This document shows, one piece after another, positions 34,501 to 44,585 of a stretch of DNA of 64,000 nucleotides. A program made the translations under genes and the position numbers. The notes beneath the pieces were generated by a model. That model saw nothing but the letters and a program-made list of their open reading frames with translations. It was not told where the DNA came from and ran no database searches. Location of the stretch: positions 1 to 64,000 of the forward strand of contig NZ_QOVJ01000008.1 in NCBI RefSeq assembly GCF_004104055.1, read 5' to 3'. Source of the DNA: Leeuwenhoekiella aestuarii (GTDB lineage: Bacteria; Bacteroidota; Bacteroidia; Flavobacteriales; Flavobacteriaceae). The first letter of the stretch is position 1; each line of letters begins with the position of its first letter.

Positions 34501-36818
34501 AAAGAATTCTAGGTATTTTACTAGGTATTTCGTACGCAGCAGTTGCCCAAAATTATTATCCACTCCATAATATACCCAAACCGGCAAACACCTATACCTT
34601 AAAGGAGTCTTTAAGAACCAGCGCGGGGGTTTATACAGAAGATGGAACATTGCTTCGAACCCTCTGGAGTAATCTTGAAAAAAAAAGTGGAACTCATCGT
34701 GTGGTTTGGGATAGATTGGATGATGAAGGAAAACCGGTAAATGACACTACGACTACTATTAAAATTCTTGCTAATAAGGTTAATTACGAATGGAAAGGCA
34801 TTATAGGCAATACTTCAAATACACATGGAGGGGACTCCATTTTCAATAATGCGCAAGTCATACAGGGCATGATTCAGGTGGGTGAACAACTCTACTATAA
34901 CTGTGGTTATAATGAACATGATCCTGCTTTTGGAAAGTTTAAAATTAATAATATAAATAAAAAGATCCCGGTACTTTCAAGAATTCATTATGGTTTGGAA
35001 GTTCCGTATATCTGTGCAGACGAAAAAAGGATTTTTATAGGAGGTTTAGATATCTGGAATGATCAAAAACCGACAATGGTTTTTGCAATCAACATAGCCG
35101 ATAATGCTCAGTACGACTTTTCCCATGGTTCTCAATATACCTTAGCTTCCAACCATAAGTATAGATCAGTAATCGGTAGGGTTCAAGGCGAAGAATCTCG
35201 AATTACAGGAATGGCAGTTCAGAACAATGGTAATTATTTATTCATAGCAAGAGGTAAGCTCAATAGCATTTCGGTATACGACAAAAATACAGGGCGCTTA
35301 GTCAATACCTTTACCGACTTTATAAATCCCAGAGAATTGAAAATTATAGGAAATCAACTTTGGTGTATAAACAATAAGATGATTGAGCAGTACACCATTT
35401 TAAACAATGGTTTTCTTGATAATCGTAATATTTTCAACAACACCATTAAAGAACCTTTGGCAATGGCTCTAAATAAAACGGGCAAAAATATTGCTATTGC
35501 CGACGGCGAAACCAATCAAATAAAAATTTTTAACTCTGCCGGTTCTCTGATCAAAACTTTAGGTATTTCGGGAGGGTATCGTACAAACCCCAATGTATTA
35601 GATCATAAATTTATGCTTATCAACCCGGCACAACCTGAGATGAAAACGTTTCTATGCTATCAGGATGATGGGAAGCTGTGGGTGGGGGATACAGGCAATT
35701 ATAGATCGCTGCGTTTCAATACCGACTATACTTTAGACGATTTTATAATGTACCAGTGCTGGATAAGGTCTATGGGAGTAGACAGAAGTAATCCCACAAG
35801 AGTGTTTGCAAATTATCTAGAGTTCTCGGTGGATATCGAAAAAGGGAACTGGAAATTAGTCAAAAATTGGGCCGGTAATTTTAAAATAGAACAAGATGGG
35901 GAATACGACCGTCTAAAGTGGGTGAGTACGCTCAGCAATGGGAAAACATATGCTTTTCAACTTGCTACAAATGCCACTCAATGGGAAGTTGTCGAATTAG
36001 CAGACACAGGCTTGCGATATACGGGTATTAAAATTAAAAGAAGAACCCCTACAGCGACCCTGCTCCCAAATGGCAACATTCGCTATTTTGACGGTGAATT
36101 GGTCGTAAAGCCCAATCAGCCTCCACTCTACTGGAAAGAACGAAGTTTAACCGGTTTTGATCAAAATGACAATCCGGTATGGGGAGATTTAGAAGAAGTC
36201 GCCAATACAGGGATCCTGCAACCCAGTGACCCCATTTACAGGGAAACCATTAGCTGGAACTACCCCCCGAGAAATGATACTGAAAGTAACTTAATAATAT
36301 CTTTTGAAGGAGGTTCAGCAGCACCTGATTATTCTTCTAACAAGTATCATCTGGGTGCAACGAAAAAAGGAGAAACGGGTTTTAAATGGAAAACAGCTGT
36401 AGGAACGGCCAGAAATTATTACGGTCCGTATCCCGAAGACGGGCGATACGATATGGGCAATGGGGTGCAATATCCCGGAGGAGTGATTCTGGTAGAAGGT
36501 AAAAATATATTTTGGAATTACCACGGTGAGTTTTGGAAACAAATGCAAACTAATATATTCACACACGTTTACGACAACGGCTTAATGGTTGGGAAATTTG
36601 GAGTTACCGGTGCAGACATCTTTAAAGGTAAACGCGTATGGGATCAAACCGGTGTACCTGGTATGGCCGGTAACAACCTTAAGGGAGATATTATTTCTTT
36701 AAATGGTGATTTATACGTATTGCATGGAGATGAAGGTTGGCACGGTGGTATCCACATTTGGAAAATAAGTAACCTAAACAGTATCAGGGAGTTTAACATA
36801 CCCGTTGCGAAAAACTAA
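34497..36818 (+). CDS. Secreted NHL/beta-propeller-type protein
   Basis: A 773-residue protein with a signal peptide (about 1-17). Residues 30-95 look like a FlgD-type Ig domain (SAGVYTEDGTLLRTLWS, VVWDRLDDEGKPV), and about 100-430 contain propeller-like strands (ICADEKRIFIGGLDIW, AMALNKTGKNIAIADG, DDGKLWVGDTGNYRSLRFN). The remainder is beta-rich with many Trp and Gly. No catalytic motif recognised. It ends the operon, 55 bp from the convergent end of the exopolysaccharide cluster, so a role in binding surface glycan is possible but unproven. Confidence 0.6.
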   Translation: MKRILGILLGISYAAVAQNYYPLHNIPKPANTYTLKESLRTSAGVYTEDGTLLRTLWSNLEKKSGTHRVVWDRLDDEGKPVNDTTTTIKILANKVNYEWKGIIGNTSNTHGGDSIFNNAQVIQGMIQVGEQLYYNCGYNEHDPAFGKFKINNINKKIPVLSRIHYGLEVPYICADEKRIFIGGLDIWNDQKPTMVFAINIADNAQYDFSHGSQYTLASNHKYRSVIGRVQGEESRITGMAVQNNGNYLFIARGKLNSISVYDKNTGRLVNTFTDFINPRELKIIGNQLWCINNKMIEQYTILNNGFLDNRNIFNNTIKEPLAMALNKTGKNIAIADGETNQIKIFNSAGSLIKTLGISGGYRTNPNVLDHKFMLINPAQPEMKTFLCYQDDGKLWVGDTGNYRSLRFNTDYTLDDFIMYQCWIRSMGVDRSNPTRVFANYLEFSVDIEKGNWKLVKNWAGNFKIEQDGEYDRLKWVSTLSNGKTYAFQLATNATQWEVVELADTGLRYTGIKIKRRTPTATLLPNGNIRYFDGELVVKPNQPPLYWKERSLTGFDQNDNPVWGDLEEVANTGILQPSDPIYRETISWNYPPRNDTESNLIISFEGGSAAPDYSSNKYHLGATKKGETGFKWKTAVGTARNYYGPYPEDGRYDMGNGVQYPGGVILVEGKNIFWNYHGEFWKQMQTNIFTHVYDNGLMVGKFGVTGADIFKGKRVWDQTGVPGMAGNNLKGDIISLNGDLYVLHGDEGWHGGIHIWKISNLNSIREFNIPVAKN

Positions 36819-36873
36819 ACTGAGTCAGTTCCTGACAATTGCTACAGGTGCCTTTTCATAACCCCTTACGCCT

Positions 36874-38136
36874 CTATAGCTGATCCAATTGAGTTCTTTC
36901 AAATCGTTTCATAATCGTATTGATGGCAAGAAAGTTTTGAGCATAATGTAGCGCATTCCCTTTTAATTGTTGATTTTTCTTCTGAATGGCATTGAGAAGA
37001 CCATCCCGGAAAGCAATGGGATTCTCAGGCTCAACTACAATACCCATCTGATGATTGGTTACCACATTGTATAAACCTGTTCCGATATTTGCGGTTATCA
37101 AAGCCAGGCCACCTACCGATAAAATATTAGTGAGTTTGGAAGGCATTACCAAATCTCCAGCTTTGGCCTTTTGGATGACCAAATGCACATCTGCTATATT
37201 TAGAAATGCATTAAAGTTTTCAAGAGGTTGTAAGGGAAAAAAGTAAACATTGGTGATGTTCTCTCGTATGGTCATCTCTTGCAAGCGTAAACGATAAGGT
37301 CCTGTACCGCAAATTATAAATTTAATATCAGGATTTGACTGAACTGTTTTTGCTGTACTGAGAATCATTTCAAGCCCCTGCTTTTCACCAATAGCTCCTG
37401 AATACAGAATGATTTTATCGTGAGTTTCAAAACCATAGTTGTTCTTAATCTTTTGTATTTCACTTTCCGAAAAGGGATAAAAGAATGCTGTGTTGGTCCA
37501 GTTTGGAAAAAAATAAACTTCTTTTTCAGCTTTTTGTTTAATTTTAGATACCATTCCCTCTGAAATACTGCTAATTACATCCGTTTTATTAAAAATATAC
37601 TTTTCTACCTTTAACAAACTTTTTATAATATTGGGAGATCGAATCATCCCGAGATCCTGTGCTGCTTCTATTTGCAGATCCTGAATGTGATATACCAATT
37701 TACCACCTCTCAATTTTTTATAATAAACCCCTAATAATCCCAATTGAAAACATGGAGCCACTGTAATAATAAGTTGAAATTTTTTACGGAATAGTAAGAG
37801 ACTCAATTGTAAAAAAGCAGTTATAAAAAAAGAAACATCTACCAGTATGCGTTTGATTCCCGAAGGGTTTTCAGGTACATACATAGGGCATCTATATGTG
37901 GTTACACTTCCCCCAGAAGGATGATCTGTTCGTTCTTTAGTAAATTTAAATCTTCGCTTTACGTATGGCTCTTGTACCTCCCAATAAGGATAATAGGGGT
38001 ATGCAGTGATTACGCTGCAATCATAACCTTCCTGCACGAACCAGTCTATCATTTCCCCACTATATTTACCTATTCCAGTAGGCTCAGGACTAAAATTATA
38101 GCCTATTAGTAAAATGCGTTTTGCTCGTGTAACCAT
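36874..38136 (-). CDS. wcaI: WcaI-like GT4 glycosyltransferase
   Basis: A 420-residue GT-B enzyme. The N-terminal part (GYNFSPEPTGIGKYSGEM, VITAYPYYPYWEV, YRCPMYVPENPSGIKRIL, VYHIQDLQIEAAQ) closely follows the colanic-acid WcaI pattern, and the C-terminal GT4 domain has YSGAIGEKQGLEMIL and VMPSKLTNILSVGG. It would add a hexose, in WcaI the second sugar (fucose) to the lipid-linked glucose, though the exact donor here is not certain. Last gene of the cluster; its ATG lies 31 bp inside the epimerase gene. Confidence 0.82.
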   Translation of the reverse strand: MVTRAKRILLIGYNFSPEPTGIGKYSGEMIDWFVQEGYDCSVITAYPYYPYWEVQEPYVKRRFKFTKERTDHPSGGSVTTYRCPMYVPENPSGIKRILVDVSFFITAFLQLSLLLFRKKFQLIITVAPCFQLGLLGVYYKKLRGGKLVYHIQDLQIEAAQDLGMIRSPNIIKSLLKVEKYIFNKTDVISSISEGMVSKIKQKAEKEVYFFPNWTNTAFFYPFSESEIQKIKNNYGFETHDKIILYSGAIGEKQGLEMILSTAKTVQSNPDIKFIICGTGPYRLRLQEMTIRENITNVYFFPLQPLENFNAFLNIADVHLVIQKAKAGDLVMPSKLTNILSVGGLALITANIGTGLYNVVTNHQMGIVVEPENPIAFRDGLLNAIQKKNQQLKGNALHYAQNFLAINTIMKRFERTQLDQL

Positions 38137-39071
38137 TTAATTGTTTTTTTTACGCCTGCTATACGGGTATATGGAGCGTCTCCAGTTATTTTATATAAAT
38201 TACCTAGTGGCAAAATATTATTTGTAGTCATGTTATTTAATCTAAAACTGCTAATAGGGAATTTAATCCCGGTCTTTATCAACAGATCTCCGGTGAGGGC
38301 CGCCAATTTTAATATGAAATAAGGAACTTTCCGTATAGGTCCTTTTCCCATAGCTATCGAGATTTCATTTCCCCATTCGGATATCGGTATTGGTGGATCA
38401 TCCCCTAAATAATAGGTTTGGAATGCACTGGATTCAGAAATTAGTAACTGATGTATTTGATAGGTTGTGTTATCGATAAATCCATAGGTTTTAGTGCAAG
38501 CTTTACCAAAATCAAAATACTTCTTCTGAGAAACCACTTTAAAAAAATCTATATAGGGTATACCAAACCATGGCCCCCATATAGAGGTTGGTCGTATTAA
38601 GGTCCAGACATAATGAGGGTTCTGTATATTTTTCACGAGCTTTTCTCCTGCAACTTTGCTTTCTCCATAAAGCGTATGAGGTTTATACTCGTCGTAACTT
38701 TGGGGAATGTAACCGGGTTCACACACATACATCGACGAAGTGAAAAGGATTTTTTTCAATTTTGGAAGAAGCGCTGCCGCCGCTATAATATTTTGAGTTC
38801 CTTCCGTATTAGCTCGATAATATTCTGGCTGGGTTCCTTCAAGATCAGTAACCGCTGCAAGATGTATTATAGCATCGGGTTGAAACGCCATCAAGCTTGC
38901 TTTCAGCGATTCGAAATCTAAAATATCCACCCCTTTCCAATAGGAACGATGGGTATCTTTAAGTGGCGGTTTTTTATCAAGATTCTGTACTTCGTAGCCC
39001 TTAGAAATCAGACAATCAATTAAGTTTGTTCCAATAAATCCAGATCCGCCTGTAATGCTTATTTTTTTCAT
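38106..39071 (-). CDS. NAD-dependent epimerase/dehydratase (extended SDR)
   Basis: A 321-residue Rossmann protein with GGSGFIGTNL (7-16) for the dinucleotide, FTSSMYVCEPG containing the catalytic Ser/Thr region and YGESKVAGEKL with the Tyr-x3-Lys pair. It would make or modify a nucleotide-activated sugar for the exopolysaccharide, for example a 4-epimer or 6-deoxy sugar; the product cannot be told. It overlaps the acetyltransferase gene by 4 bp and the WcaI gene by 31 bp. Confidence 0.8.
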   Translation of the reverse strand: MKKISITGGSGFIGTNLIDCLISKGYEVQNLDKKPPLKDTHRSYWKGVDILDFESLKASLMAFQPDAIIHLAAVTDLEGTQPEYYRANTEGTQNIIAAAALLPKLKKILFTSSMYVCEPGYIPQSYDEYKPHTLYGESKVAGEKLVKNIQNPHYVWTLIRPTSIWGPWFGIPYIDFFKVVSQKKYFDFGKACTKTYGFIDNTTYQIHQLLISESSAFQTYYLGDDPPIPISEWGNEISIAMGKGPIRKVPYFILKLAALTGDLLIKTGIKFPISSFRLNNMTTNNILPLGNLYKITGDAPYTRIAGVKKTIKWLHEQNAFY

Positions 39072-39619
39072 AGTATAATTCTGTCTTTAATAGGGAGTGC
39101 AGGAGTACCAACACATATTTTTGCCCCGGGTAAGCTTTTTAAAACACTACTCCGCGCCCCTACGATTGTTCCTTTTCCGATGTGTACTCCGGGTGCCAGA
39201 TAAACGTCATTGGTAAGCCAACATTCATCTTCAATTGTGATCGGCTTAGAAAAAATATCAAATGTCACTTTATCATATTCATGGCCACCCGTGTTAAAAT
39301 ATACTTTATGAGCAATGGCTACGTGCTTTCCTATGGTGATTTCACCTAGATTATAAAGGACACATTCATCGCCTATCCAGGTATGATCACCTACTTTCAA
39401 TTTCCAGGGATAGGTTATTTTAACGGTAGATCTTATAAGAACATCTTTTCCAATTTCAGCTCCAAAAAGTCGTAATAAAAATCTCCTCCAAGCAAATAAG
39501 AACTGAGGCGACCATTTAAATAAGGTTGCATTTACGATCCACCACAGTTGTACGATGTATTTAGAACGCCCTCTAAAAGATGCGGGCAATTGAAATAATT
39601 TCAAATTCTGGTAGTTCAT
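39068..39619 (-). CDS. wcaF: WcaF-like left-handed beta-helix acetyltransferase
   Basis: A 183-residue protein of the hexapeptide-repeat family. The N-terminal amphipathic part (SKYIVQLWWIVNATLFKWSP) and the repeat part (IGKDVLIRSTVKI, WIGDECVLYN, NTGGHEYDKVTF, APGVHIGKGTIVGARSSV) are typical of the WcaF colanic-acid acetyltransferase group, with His in the GGHEYD loop as catalytic base. It would transfer an O-acetyl group to a sugar of the repeat unit. Encoded 4 bp after a GT4 gene. Confidence 0.82.
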   Translation of the reverse strand: MNYQNLKLFQLPASFRGRSKYIVQLWWIVNATLFKWSPQFLFAWRRFLLRLFGAEIGKDVLIRSTVKITYPWKLKVGDHTWIGDECVLYNLGEITIGKHVAIAHKVYFNTGGHEYDKVTFDIFSKPITIEDECWLTNDVYLAPGVHIGKGTIVGARSSVLKSLPGAKICVGTPALPIKDRIIL

Positions 39620-39623
39620 AATA

Positions 39624-40808
39624 TTAGGCAGTAGTAGGAATAATAAGATTTAAAAACCTATGCGTTGTAACAGAAACTCTAAAAAAATCTTCGTAGGTTC
39701 TTAGTGCATTTGTTTGCATTTGAGACTTGGTTTCTATTGAGCTGGTAATCCACTTCTTTAACAAAAGATAGGTTCCTTCTGGGTCATCATGTTCAGCAAA
39801 ACCGCCAGCTCCCCTAACGATTTCCTTCCAAATATTTATTTGCTCAGAAATTAAAACGGCTTTTCCACACGCAAGAGCTTCAACTACCGCAATACCAAAA
39901 TTTTCTTGATGACTTGGTAAAATAAACGCTTCACACCCATAAAATGCTCCCCATTTTGACAAACCAGTGAGCATTCCGGGAAACAGTACATGTTCCTCAA
40001 GATGTTTTTCCCGAACAAGTCTTATGAGTTGAGTTCCGTAATCTGAATCCTTTCCAGGACCGGCAATAATTAATAAAGGTAAGCTTTGATTTGTTTCATT
40101 AAATAATCTAGCATAGGCTTTGATCAACAAGTCTACACCCTTTTTCTCATGAATACGACTTAAAAAAAGAAAGTAAGGTTTGTCTTTGGGTACAGGACAT
40201 AGTGCAGCAAAGGCACCTCGCATAGATGAAGTGAACGCCGGGGGTTGCTCAACTCCCAACCCTACGACAAGTTCTTGCTTGGGAGAATAACCCTTAAAAG
40301 AATGATGTGCCAGCTCTAGTTCTTCTTCACAGGTAAATAGTATTCCATCTAAAGTATTTACTACTTTTTTTTCAATTAACGACCAATACAAAATATTTCT
40401 CAAGGCTTTGAGTTTTCGTTCGGGTGCTTGTTGAAAATAAGGGTCGAGCATTCCATGCGGCATCAGATAAAAACGAATTTTAGAGTGCTGGTCCATACTA
40501 AGCTTTTGACGGTAACACACATATTGGGGGTATTGCCACAAACCGTGCACAATAACTACATCAAAACGTCTAATATTTGAAGCCAGCCAAGATTTAATTT
40601 TTTTAGAGTAACTCCAAGGATTAACAGTTTCTCCCATTTTATGGAGAGGAAAGCTATCCCTAAAATCAATAGCTGCATCAGGAATATCTGTACTCACTAC
40701 TTCATTGTGTATATGCTGCTCTTCAAATCCTTTGATAAGGGTTCGTATAGCCTGACAAACACCTCCTCTTGTGGGATCCATTTTATCTACAACGTGTAAA
40801 ATTTTCAT
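39624..40808 (-). CDS. GT4 glycosyltransferase
   Basis: A 394-residue GT-B enzyme. N-terminal acceptor domain begins KILHVVDKMDPTRGGVCQAI; the donor domain has FLSRIHEKKGVDLLIKAY, LFPGMLTGLSKW and the ExxxxxE-type motif SHQENFGIAVVEALACGKAV. It would add one hexose of the repeat unit with retention. Donor and linkage cannot be predicted. It overlaps the upstream GT4 gene by 4 bp. Confidence 0.85.
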   Translation of the reverse strand: MKILHVVDKMDPTRGGVCQAIRTLIKGFEEQHIHNEVVSTDIPDAAIDFRDSFPLHKMGETVNPWSYSKKIKSWLASNIRRFDVVIVHGLWQYPQYVCYRQKLSMDQHSKIRFYLMPHGMLDPYFQQAPERKLKALRNILYWSLIEKKVVNTLDGILFTCEEELELAHHSFKGYSPKQELVVGLGVEQPPAFTSSMRGAFAALCPVPKDKPYFLFLSRIHEKKGVDLLIKAYARLFNETNQSLPLLIIAGPGKDSDYGTQLIRLVREKHLEEHVLFPGMLTGLSKWGAFYGCEAFILPSHQENFGIAVVEALACGKAVLISEQINIWKEIVRGAGGFAEHDDPEGTYLLLKKWITSSIETKSQMQTNALRTYEDFFRVSVTTHRFLNLIIPTTA

Positions 40809-41977
40809 GCTTTATAATTGGTGACAAGCGTTTGGTATATATTTTCAATTTGGTCTAAGGCTTCTCGAGTATCAAAGCGTTTAGCGTTACGTATTCCCTG
40901 TTCAATGAGTTGCTTACGGGAAGAAGCATCTAAATCTAAAATTTCAGTGATTGCCTTTGAAGATTCTTCAGCCCATTTTAGAATACGATCTTGTTGATCA
41001 GGCCTTCGGGGTATATAGCGCGCAGCCAAACCTCCCACTTCCGTCATCGGGGCCTCGCCAGTAGTTATCACGGGGCAACCTGAGGCCATTGCCTCTGCAA
41101 TAGGCCATCCAAATCCTTCTGCTAATGAAGGATATATAAGTAGTTGAGCACAAGCATAGGACCACTTTACGGCTTCATCTGAGGCTGTAGTCCAGAAATA
41201 AATTGACGAAGCATAAGGTGAATGTTTTGCTGCATTTTTTAATAACTCATCGGGTTCGTGTCCGATTAAAAGTAAAGGGAATGATTTAGAATCCAGATCA
41301 CGCCAGGCATTGTAAATTTCAATAACGCCTATCCGATTTTTGTACCATTGGTTTCCGCCTACGTGAAGTAAAAAACCTTCAGAAAGATCAAGAGATATCA
41401 ATTTGTGTAGCTTGCTTAATAAACGCGTTTTATCTCCAGGTGCAAATGCTTGATTCAAGCCGTTATAAACCACAGAGGAAGAAGCCGGTATTTTAGCTAA
41501 AAAACGGTGAAGATCATTTTGAGTTTTCTGAGATACAGATATAAAATTCGAACCTCTCGTATAACCCTTGTGTATAAGGTATTGATAAAAGCTCCCTAAA
41601 ATACCCGTTTTTTGATTGGGTATTTCGCTTTTAGCAGATTGTTGTGCTAAAAAATCATGACAGTGAATCACATTTATCCTATTTTCAACCAGAGGAACCC
41701 AAGGCCCCAAAGCTTGATCACTAAATACAAAGAGCACCTCGTCATCCAGAGCTTTCAACCGCTTTCGGACGGACTTGGGAAAGAAATAGAACTGATCTAT
41801 ATAACCAAAGTATTTTTTTAGACCAGATGTGGGTGCAAGTTTAAAGGCTTTGGGTCTAGGAGACCAGACCGAAACCTCGTGCCCCCGCTCTTTCATACCC
41901 TCAGCAAGCATTCTGGTAAATCGCGGCATACTCTGATGGTTTAAAAAATCAGGATGTGAAAAAAAAATGAGTTTCAT
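40805..41977 (-). CDS. GT4 glycosyltransferase
   Basis: A 390-residue GT-B enzyme with NFISVSQKTQNDLHRFL, LHVGGNQWYKNRIGVIEIY and the donor-binding YPSLAEGFGWPIAEAMASG. The pattern is that of mannosyltransferase-type GT4 members (WbaZ/MtfB-like), but the donor is not certain. It follows the polymerase-like gene by 21 bp and overlaps the next GT4 gene by 4 bp. Confidence 0.85.
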   Translation of the reverse strand: MKLIFFSHPDFLNHQSMPRFTRMLAEGMKERGHEVSVWSPRPKAFKLAPTSGLKKYFGYIDQFYFFPKSVRKRLKALDDEVLFVFSDQALGPWVPLVENRINVIHCHDFLAQQSAKSEIPNQKTGILGSFYQYLIHKGYTRGSNFISVSQKTQNDLHRFLAKIPASSSVVYNGLNQAFAPGDKTRLLSKLHKLISLDLSEGFLLHVGGNQWYKNRIGVIEIYNAWRDLDSKSFPLLLIGHEPDELLKNAAKHSPYASSIYFWTTASDEAVKWSYACAQLLIYPSLAEGFGWPIAEAMASGCPVITTGEAPMTEVGGLAARYIPRRPDQQDRILKWAEESSKAITEILDLDASSRKQLIEQGIRNAKRFDTREALDQIENIYQTLVTNYKA

Positions 41978-41998
41978 AAATAAAAAATCAACAGATTA

Positions 41999-43306
41999 TT
42001 AAGTATCCTCAGAATTAAAAGAAGCCATCAAAAGACCTCCGCTAAATACAGCAAAACCTAAAGCTGTAGGTTGAGCCCATTGCCCTTGAGGTACGTTCAA
42101 AAGAACAAAGCTGAGCATAAACCAAGGTAGACTAGAACCTGCTCTTAAAAATTGATAGGACTTCAGTGTCAGACTTAAACAAAACCCCAATCTAATGAGA
42201 ATAACCAGAGATCCTAATAAGATACCCAGTTCTCCTATTAGTCTTCCCCATTCTCCTTCCGCGATTAAAAAACTTCGTGCTCCTGTAAGTAAGGTACTCC
42301 CTACGTTAGTTCCCATCCCCATTCCATAACCCCAAAAGGGCAAGTTAGGATCACTCGTAAATGAGGTGATGAGATCACCAAGATAACGGTCTATAAGAGT
42401 TCCTTCTAGACCGCCCTCAATATCACTTGCAGTATCAAAACGCGAAGTAAAGGCCTCTAAAGGTGCCTTCAGAAGTTCAAACTGACTGATCAAAAAGATA
42501 AAGCTGCTAAGAACAACTCCAATAATAAGTATTGTATAGGAAGGTTTAGATTTATCGATAAGCACAGCCACGAGTGCAAAAACTATGGAAATAATAACCG
42601 AAAAGAAAAGACCCCGGCTTATAGAAAAAGGGATAGATGCTGTTAAGGCCAAAGTAGCAAAAATCAACAGGATTCTATTAGCCCCCTGATTAAACCAAAA
42701 GTAAAGAACAAATACACTTAAAAAACTAAAAAACAAGGTATTACCATTTGTAAAAGAGAACGTACCTGGAGGTCTAAAGTATCCCAATGCTCCGCTAAAT
42801 CCCGCTCCATCAGGATCTCCACCTACACCCCTATTTATCCACGCAGATTGTGGACTAAAGAACTGTAAGGTAATTATAATAATCATTGGGATTGAAATCC
42901 ACAACATAACACGCCCAATCCGCATTACATCCTCTGAATTTAACACCCTACCCATTATAAAAATTAAAGGAAAATGAAGAAGTAGAATACGCGCTCCAAA
43001 AAGGATTACTGCAACATTTCCGTGTCCAAAAATTAAACCGGTTCCTATTCCTATTAAGGTGACTACTAGCATTGCCTTTAGATAGACAGATGGTACAATC
43101 TGGTTGTTCTTCCAAGCCACTGCAATAAGCCAAACAGCAACGGGATCACGTATGATTAGTAAGGGCGCTGAAAAACCGGGTAAAAACCACTTCCTTAAAG
43201 CTCCTTCAAAAATTAACAAAATAAAATAAATCCAGATACCTGTTTTTAGCAACTGATGACGATTTTCTAGGGTTGCAGGTATGGGTAAGTTGCTAAAACG
43301 TTCCAC
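41999..43306 (-). CDS. Wzy-like O-antigen/EPS polymerase or ligase family membrane protein
   Basis: A 435-residue protein with about ten to twelve hydrophobic segments and the periplasmic loop typical of the O-antigen ligase/polymerase superfamily (between FFSPQSAWINRGVGGDPDG and the segment FTNGNTLFFSFLSVFVLYFW, and a second loop with SRFDTASDIEGGLEGTLIDR). In this cluster it is the only candidate for the polymerase that joins repeat units in the periplasm. The start is GTG at 43306; no ATG in frame fits better. Confidence 0.75.
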   Translation of the reverse strand: MERFSNLPIPATLENRHQLLKTGIWIYFILLIFEGALRKWFLPGFSAPLLIIRDPVAVWLIAVAWKNNQIVPSVYLKAMLVVTLIGIGTGLIFGHGNVAVILFGARILLLHFPLIFIMGRVLNSEDVMRIGRVMLWISIPMIIIITLQFFSPQSAWINRGVGGDPDGAGFSGALGYFRPPGTFSFTNGNTLFFSFLSVFVLYFWFNQGANRILLIFATLALTASIPFSISRGLFFSVIISIVFALVAVLIDKSKPSYTILIIGVVLSSFIFLISQFELLKAPLEAFTSRFDTASDIEGGLEGTLIDRYLGDLITSFTSDPNLPFWGYGMGMGTNVGSTLLTGARSFLIAEGEWGRLIGELGILLGSLVILIRLGFCLSLTLKSYQFLRAGSSLPWFMLSFVLLNVPQGQWAQPTALGFAVFSGGLLMASFNSEDT

Positions 43307-43326
43307 GAGAATATAAAAAATATAAA

Positions 43327-44574
43327 CTAAATTGAAGGGTTCTGATCAGATGACAGTAAAGTTTGTGAAAGTGCCTCACCATACACACTCCAAGGACGTT
43401 TTCTAGCTGTTTCCAGAGCAGCTGCTCCTACACGTTCTACTTCATCTCGATTTTCAACAAGGTGCATAATACAGGTTTTTATAGCCTGTGCGGAAGCCGC
43501 TTCAATAAGCCAACCATTTACACCATCCTCTATTAAATCAGGGCCTGCCGTACGATCTGTAGTTATTACAGGGGTTCCTTGTGACATCGCTTCAGTAATG
43601 ACCAATCCAAACCCTTCAAATAATGAAGGAAAAACAAGAACATCTTGTTCGCGCATAAGCTTCAATATGGAGTCATGAGGTAAAGAAGGAATCCAGTTAT
43701 GGTTTAAAAGTGCAGCATTTAAAGCTTTGCAATTGTCAGTAACTTTAGCACCTACTAAAGTAAGTTCTACCAGCCCCCCTAAATTGGAAACCGCTTCAAA
43801 CAAATAACTCAGCCCCTTTCGTTGGGATAATCCGCCGACAAATAATAATTTCAAAGGTGAATGTTTTGATTTAATTGGACGGTGTTCAGCGATCGGAGGG
43901 AAACCATAAGGTATAGTATGAATGGTACACAATTTACCAGGGTACATCCGTAATGTTTTTGCGGTAAAAGTACTGGCTACAAATATTTTAGTAGCTAGAT
44001 CCAATTCATGATCCTTTCTTTGGAGTTTGGCTTCAGAATCGTTGAAATTGAGCAGCGTACTTCCCCATTCTGGATTTTTAATTTGTTCCTCTTTTAAGAT
44101 TTTATGAGCCGCTCTCCAATAACCGATGGGCAAATCGTAAAAGCAAGATATTCCTTTTTTCTTAGCCTCTGTAAACGAAAGCAGTGCGCCATCTTCATAA
44201 CAGTATACTCCATATAATTGAGCGTTATCTTTTTCAATAATGCGCGATACTTTTTGATCTAAATCACGATAAACCGCATCCACACTAAACATACCCTTTT
44301 CATGAACCGTTAAGTTTTTAAGCTTGCCTTTCAGGGCTAGTTGTCGGCCCGCTTCTAAAAAGGGGTACATCCGGGTTAGCGATTCTAATGCCGGATGAAA
44401 ACTTCGACGTTTAAGTTCTCGAAAAACTTTAATTTCCGAAACTTTATCGAGAATGGTGTTTGGAAATACAGCGATTGTTGTATAAAACCTATAAACCAGA
44501 TTTTTCTTCAAAAAACCTGCGATCGCCTCTCTAACATTGGCATTCGCAGTGGGATGTGATATTATGATTTTCAT
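43327..44574 (-). CDS. GT4 glycosyltransferase
   Basis: A 415-residue GT-B enzyme. KIIISHPTANANVREAIAGF starts the protein; the donor half has LLFVGGLSQRKGLSYLFEAV, LPHDSILKLMREQDVLVFPS and LFEGFGLVITEAMSQGTPVI. It belongs to the exopolysaccharide assembly line, adding one sugar of the repeat unit. Encoded 11 bp after the acyltransferase gene. Confidence 0.85.
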   Translation of the reverse strand: MKIIISHPTANANVREAIAGFLKKNLVYRFYTTIAVFPNTILDKVSEIKVFRELKRRSFHPALESLTRMYPFLEAGRQLALKGKLKNLTVHEKGMFSVDAVYRDLDQKVSRIIEKDNAQLYGVYCYEDGALLSFTEAKKKGISCFYDLPIGYWRAAHKILKEEQIKNPEWGSTLLNFNDSEAKLQRKDHELDLATKIFVASTFTAKTLRMYPGKLCTIHTIPYGFPPIAEHRPIKSKHSPLKLLFVGGLSQRKGLSYLFEAVSNLGGLVELTLVGAKVTDNCKALNAALLNHNWIPSLPHDSILKLMREQDVLVFPSLFEGFGLVITEAMSQGTPVITTDRTAGPDLIEDGVNGWLIEAASAQAIKTCIMHLVENRDEVERVGAAALETARKRPWSVYGEALSQTLLSSDQNPSI

Positions 44575-44585
44575 GGCTCTATTAT

